Positions 61,845 through 64,000 of a stretch of DNA of 64,000 nucleotides are shown here, piece after piece. Positions within the stretch are counted from its first letter, which is position 1; each line of letters opens with the position of its first letter. The DNA is from Candidatus Acetatifactor stercoripullorum (GTDB lineage Bacteria; Bacillota; Clostridia; Lachnospirales; Lachnospiraceae). The stretch spans positions 62,001-126,000 of the forward strand of contig DXGH01000073.1 in NCBI GenBank assembly GCA_019114005.1, read 5' to 3'. The notes below the pieces were generated by a model. The model did no database searches, had not been told where the DNA came from, and was given only the letters and a program-made list of their open reading frames with translations. The position numbers and the translations under genes were made by a program.

Positions 61845-62624
61845 ATGGACGAAAAAGGACAGAGCCGGATTTCCCGCCGCTATGATTACCTGGATGCCTT
61901 GAGAGGACTTGCGTTAATCAGCATGATTTTGTATCATGGGGTGTGGGATCTGGTTTACATAGGGAATGTGGATTGGAAGTGGTTTCGTTCCGATGCCGCT
62001 TTTATATGGCAGCAGAGCATATGCTGGACTTTTGTTCTGCTGTCAGGCTTTTGCTGGATGTTTGGAAGGCGCCGCCTAAAGCGTGGACTGATCGTGCTGG
62101 GAGCAGGCCTGCTTACCTCCCTTGTAACCTGGAGCTTTACCTATAATGAGAGAGTTACCTTTGGGATCCTTACATTTTTAGGGACGGCAATGCTGGTCAT
62201 GATTCCTCTGGAAAAGGTGCTTGGAAAAATTCCAGCAAAGGCGGGATGTGTGCTTGGCTTTGCACTTTTCCTGATAACAAGAGGAATCAATGATGAATAT
62301 CTGGGGTTTGGTCCGGCAGAAATCATAAGGCTTCCTCATGGGTGGTATCAAAAGGGTCTGTTTATGACCTTTTTTGGCTTTACAGACGAAGCCTTTTATT
62401 CGGCGGATTACTTTTCTGTGTTTCCCTGGATTTTCCTGTTTGTAACAGGTTACTTTTTATATCGGATTGCACGGGATAGAAATCTTTTGGATAAAATAGC
62501 AGATGTGGCGCCCAGACTGCCGTTTTCGGCGCTGGGGAGACATTCTCTTTTGATTTATCTGCTGCATCAGCCGGTGATGTATCTGGCGCTTGTGCTTCTT
62601 GGGGTTATAAAGACTCCTGGCTGA
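61845..62624 (+). CDS. DUF1624/heparan-alpha-glucosaminide acetyltransferase-like membrane protein
   Basis: 259 residues, about seven membrane segments. The N-terminal RRYDYLDALRGLALISMILYHGVWDL is the hallmark of this acyltransferase-related family, with the conserved Asp-Arg-Gly and Tyr-His. The later FGFTDEAFYSADYFSVFPWIFLFVTGYFLYRI and RHSLLIYLLHQPVMY also fit. In bacteria the acceptor is mostly unknown; modification of an envelope glycan is a guess. Ends before a strong terminator. Confidence 0.85.
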   Translation: MDEKGQSRISRRYDYLDALRGLALISMILYHGVWDLVYIGNVDWKWFRSDAAFIWQQSICWTFVLLSGFCWMFGRRRLKRGLIVLGAGLLTSLVTWSFTYNERVTFGILTFLGTAMLVMIPLEKVLGKIPAKAGCVLGFALFLITRGINDEYLGFGPAEIIRLPHGWYQKGLFMTFFGFTDEAFYSADYFSVFPWIFLFVTGYFLYRIARDRNLLDKIADVAPRLPFSALGRHSLLIYLLHQPVMYLALVLLGVIKTPG

Positions 62625-62667
62625 AGAAAGGCATATGAGCGGATGCAGCGCAGGACATCTGACAGTT

Positions 62668-62698
62668 AGAAGGACGGCAGCATTGTCCTTCTTTTTTT
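62668..62698 (+). terminator. Intrinsic terminator after the DUF1624 gene
   Basis: AGAAGGAC (62668-62675) pairs with GTCCTTCT (62685-62692) and a run of Ts follows to 62698. Confidence 0.85.
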
Positions 62699-62824
62699 AT
62701 GCTTAGAAAATGAGTTAAAAAAATTACAGATATATTTTACAGGTATTTAACACAGAAAAAGGGATATGATGAACAATGACAAAAGTTACATGTCATACAG
62801 TGAAAAATGTGTCAAAATTTAACA

Positions 62825-62853
62825 TTGTATATCCGGCTGCGTTTTGATATACT
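62825..62853 (+). promoter_or_regulatory. Putative SigA promoter of the PHP gene
   Basis: TTGTAT (62825-62830), 17 bases, TATACT (62848-62853). The remainder of the gap 62699-62824 is A/T-rich with nothing else recognised. Confidence 0.55.
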
Positions 62854-62882
62854 GAATGAGGTTCAGGAAAAAGGAGGTTGCC

Positions 62883-63656
62883 ATGCGTTTTGATATGCAC
62901 TGCCATACCAAGGAAGGGTCCATGGATGGCAAGGTACCCATAGCGGAATATATTTCTCTTTTGATAGACAGAGGCTATGACGGTATGCTTGTCAGTGATC
63001 ATAATTCCTATAAGGGCTACAGAGAGTGGAAGCGGAATCTAAAAGACAAAAAATTTCCGGATTTTGTAGTTTTAAAGGGCATTGAGTATGATACCATCGA
63101 TGCAGGACACATACTTGTGATTATGCCGGAGAATGTGAATTTAAAGATTTTGGAGCTGAGAGGGCTTCCTGTGCATCTGCTGATTGATATTGTGCATAAA
63201 AATGGAGGTATTTTAGGGCCCGCCCATCCCTGTGGGGAAAAATATCTGAGCATTACCAATACCCGCAAGCATAAAAGCCAGCTGGCGGTGATGGACAGGT
63301 TCGATTTTGTGGAGGGCTTTAATGCTTGTGAGACAGTCCAGAGCAACCGCAGCGCTTCCGCTATTGCGGAGCAGTTTGAAAAACCACGGTTCGGCGGCAG
63401 CGATGCGCATAAGGCGGATTGTGTGGGATTAGCCTATACGGATTTTCCGGTTCCCATACGTTGTGAATCCGACCTGATCCAATGTGTGCTTGAGAAAAAT
63501 CAGATTACCTGCGGAGGCAGCTATTATAAGGGAACCACAAAAGAAAGGATAGGGAAGGCAAACAGTATTCTTGTGCAGTCATTTTGGTTTTACAACCGTC
63601 TGGGAAGTCTGTGGCGTCACCGCCAAAGAGTGATGGAAATGCACAAGCTGGTATAA
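62883..63656 (+). CDS. PHP-domain metal-dependent phosphoesterase
   Basis: 257 residues from ATG 62883, six bases after AAGGAGG; the longer track ORF runs through the site. Metal-binding motifs are MHCHTKEGSMDG (His6, His8), VSDHNSYKGY, KGIEYDTID, GPAHPCG and FGGSDAHKAD. The C-terminal about 50 residues look like the PHP-associated region. Likely a cytoplasmic phosphatase or nucleotide/sugar phosphoesterase; the substrate is unknown. Own promoter and terminator. Confidence 0.88.
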   Translation: MRFDMHCHTKEGSMDGKVPIAEYISLLIDRGYDGMLVSDHNSYKGYREWKRNLKDKKFPDFVVLKGIEYDTIDAGHILVIMPENVNLKILELRGLPVHLLIDIVHKNGGILGPAHPCGEKYLSITNTRKHKSQLAVMDRFDFVEGFNACETVQSNRSASAIAEQFEKPRFGGSDAHKADCVGLAYTDFPVPIRCESDLIQCVLEKNQITCGGSYYKGTTKERIGKANSILVQSFWFYNRLGSLWRHRQRVMEMHKLV

Positions 63657-63678
63657 AAAAATTGGAAAAAAAAGGACG

Positions 63679-63715
63679 AGAAAGCGACGGGTTGTAATCA
63701 TTTCGTCGCTTTTCT
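63679..63715 (+). terminator. Intrinsic terminator after the PHP gene
   Basis: AAAGCGACG (63681-63689) pairs with CGTCGCTTT (63704-63712), followed by TCTTC; GA on the left extends the stem slightly. Confidence 0.75.
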
Positions 63716-63800
63716 TCATAAATTCTTAAGATGCTTTTTTGTATGGCGCAGGGTATAATGTTTTCATTAAAACAAATGTTTTTTTGAAAAGAGGGAAAGT

Positions 63801-64000
63801 ATGATAAAAACACAAAACGTGGAAAAGGAAAACCGGAAAAAACGCAGGGCAGCTCTCAAACAGGGACTGTTGTCTGCGCTGATTGCCGTGTCTGCGGTTA
63901 CGCTTACCGCCTGCGGCGGCAGGGAGGAGACGGTTTCAGCAGATGAAACTCCGGCGTATGTGTATGTGCCGGAATACATAGAGCTCAGTAATGACAGCTA
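63801..64000 (+). CDS. Lipoprotein, N-terminal fragment (continues past the window)
   Basis: 66 residues visible. A basic N-terminus (KENRKKRRAALKQ) and a hydrophobic stretch end in the lipobox LTACGG, so this is an exported lipoprotein anchored through that cysteine. GAGGGAAAG precedes the ATG, and TATAAT at 63754-63759 may be the -10, with no good -35. The visible mature part (VYVPEYIELSNDSY) does not let me assign a family; a solute-binding protein is possible. Confidence 0.8.
   Translation, partial: MIKTQNVEKENRKKRRAALKQGLLSALIAVSAVTLTACGGREETVSADETPAYVYVPEYIELSNDS

Overview
The window looks like chromosomal DNA of a motile, spore-forming Clostridia member, most likely of the Lachnospiraceae. 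The basis is gene content, ribosome binding sites of the AGGAGG type, PolC-type replicase and Gram-positive gene order. Spore genes (gpr, spoIIP, an uninterrupted sigK) and a Bacillus-like fla/che operon occur together. All protein genes I accept are on the + strand.

Layout. (1) 1-15.2 kb is housekeeping and sporulation: the end of gpr, spoIIP with an apparent N-terminal frame break, lepA, hemW, sigK lacking a pro-sequence, a PilT-like ATPase whose Walker A lysine is replaced, comM/yifB, dprA, ispG and polC. (2) 15.2-19.9 kb holds a tRNA-Glu gene with its own promoter and terminator, then a MarR regulator and two ABC half-transporters. This module uses codons differently from its neighbours and looks acquired. 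(3) 19.9-23.3 kb holds a large imperfect palindrome in the topA leader, then topA and codY. (4) 23.4-58.4 kb is one continuous flagellar/chemotaxis operon: flgB-flgC-fliE-fliF-fliG-fliH-fliI-fliJ-ylxF-fliK-flgD-orf-flgE-flbD-motA-motB-fliL-fliM-fliY-cheY-fliO-fliP-fliQ-fliR-flhB-flhA-flhF-flhG-pilZ-cheB-cheA-cheW-cheC-cheD-orf-sigD-fapA-orf-swrB-like-yceG-like. (5) 58.4-64 kb holds rpsB-tsf, a methyl-accepting protein with no external sensor domain, a membrane acyltransferase-like protein, a PHP-domain phosphoesterase and the start of a lipoprotein.

How it works together. The operon encodes rod/basal-body parts, the type III export gate and its ATPase complex, hook proteins, stator, switch, the FlhF/FlhG number and placement GTPase/ATPase pair, a PilZ c-di-GMP brake candidate and the CheA/W/Y/B/C/D core. 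It ends with the late flagellar sigma factor SigD. Flagellin, caps, hook-associated proteins, FlgM and CheR are not in the window. The border genes codY (left) and rpsB-tsf (right) match the Bacillus subtilis fla/che operon, so the arrangement is ancient.

The most unusual items are the PilT-like protein with a dead-looking nucleotide site next to two DNA-uptake genes, the SpoIIP frame break, the palindrome upstream of topA, the Met/Asn/Gln-rich repeat linker inside FliY, and the small uncharacterised gene set between sigD and rpsB. I found no clear new defence or mobile system. Everything is read by eye from the sequence; no searches were run.
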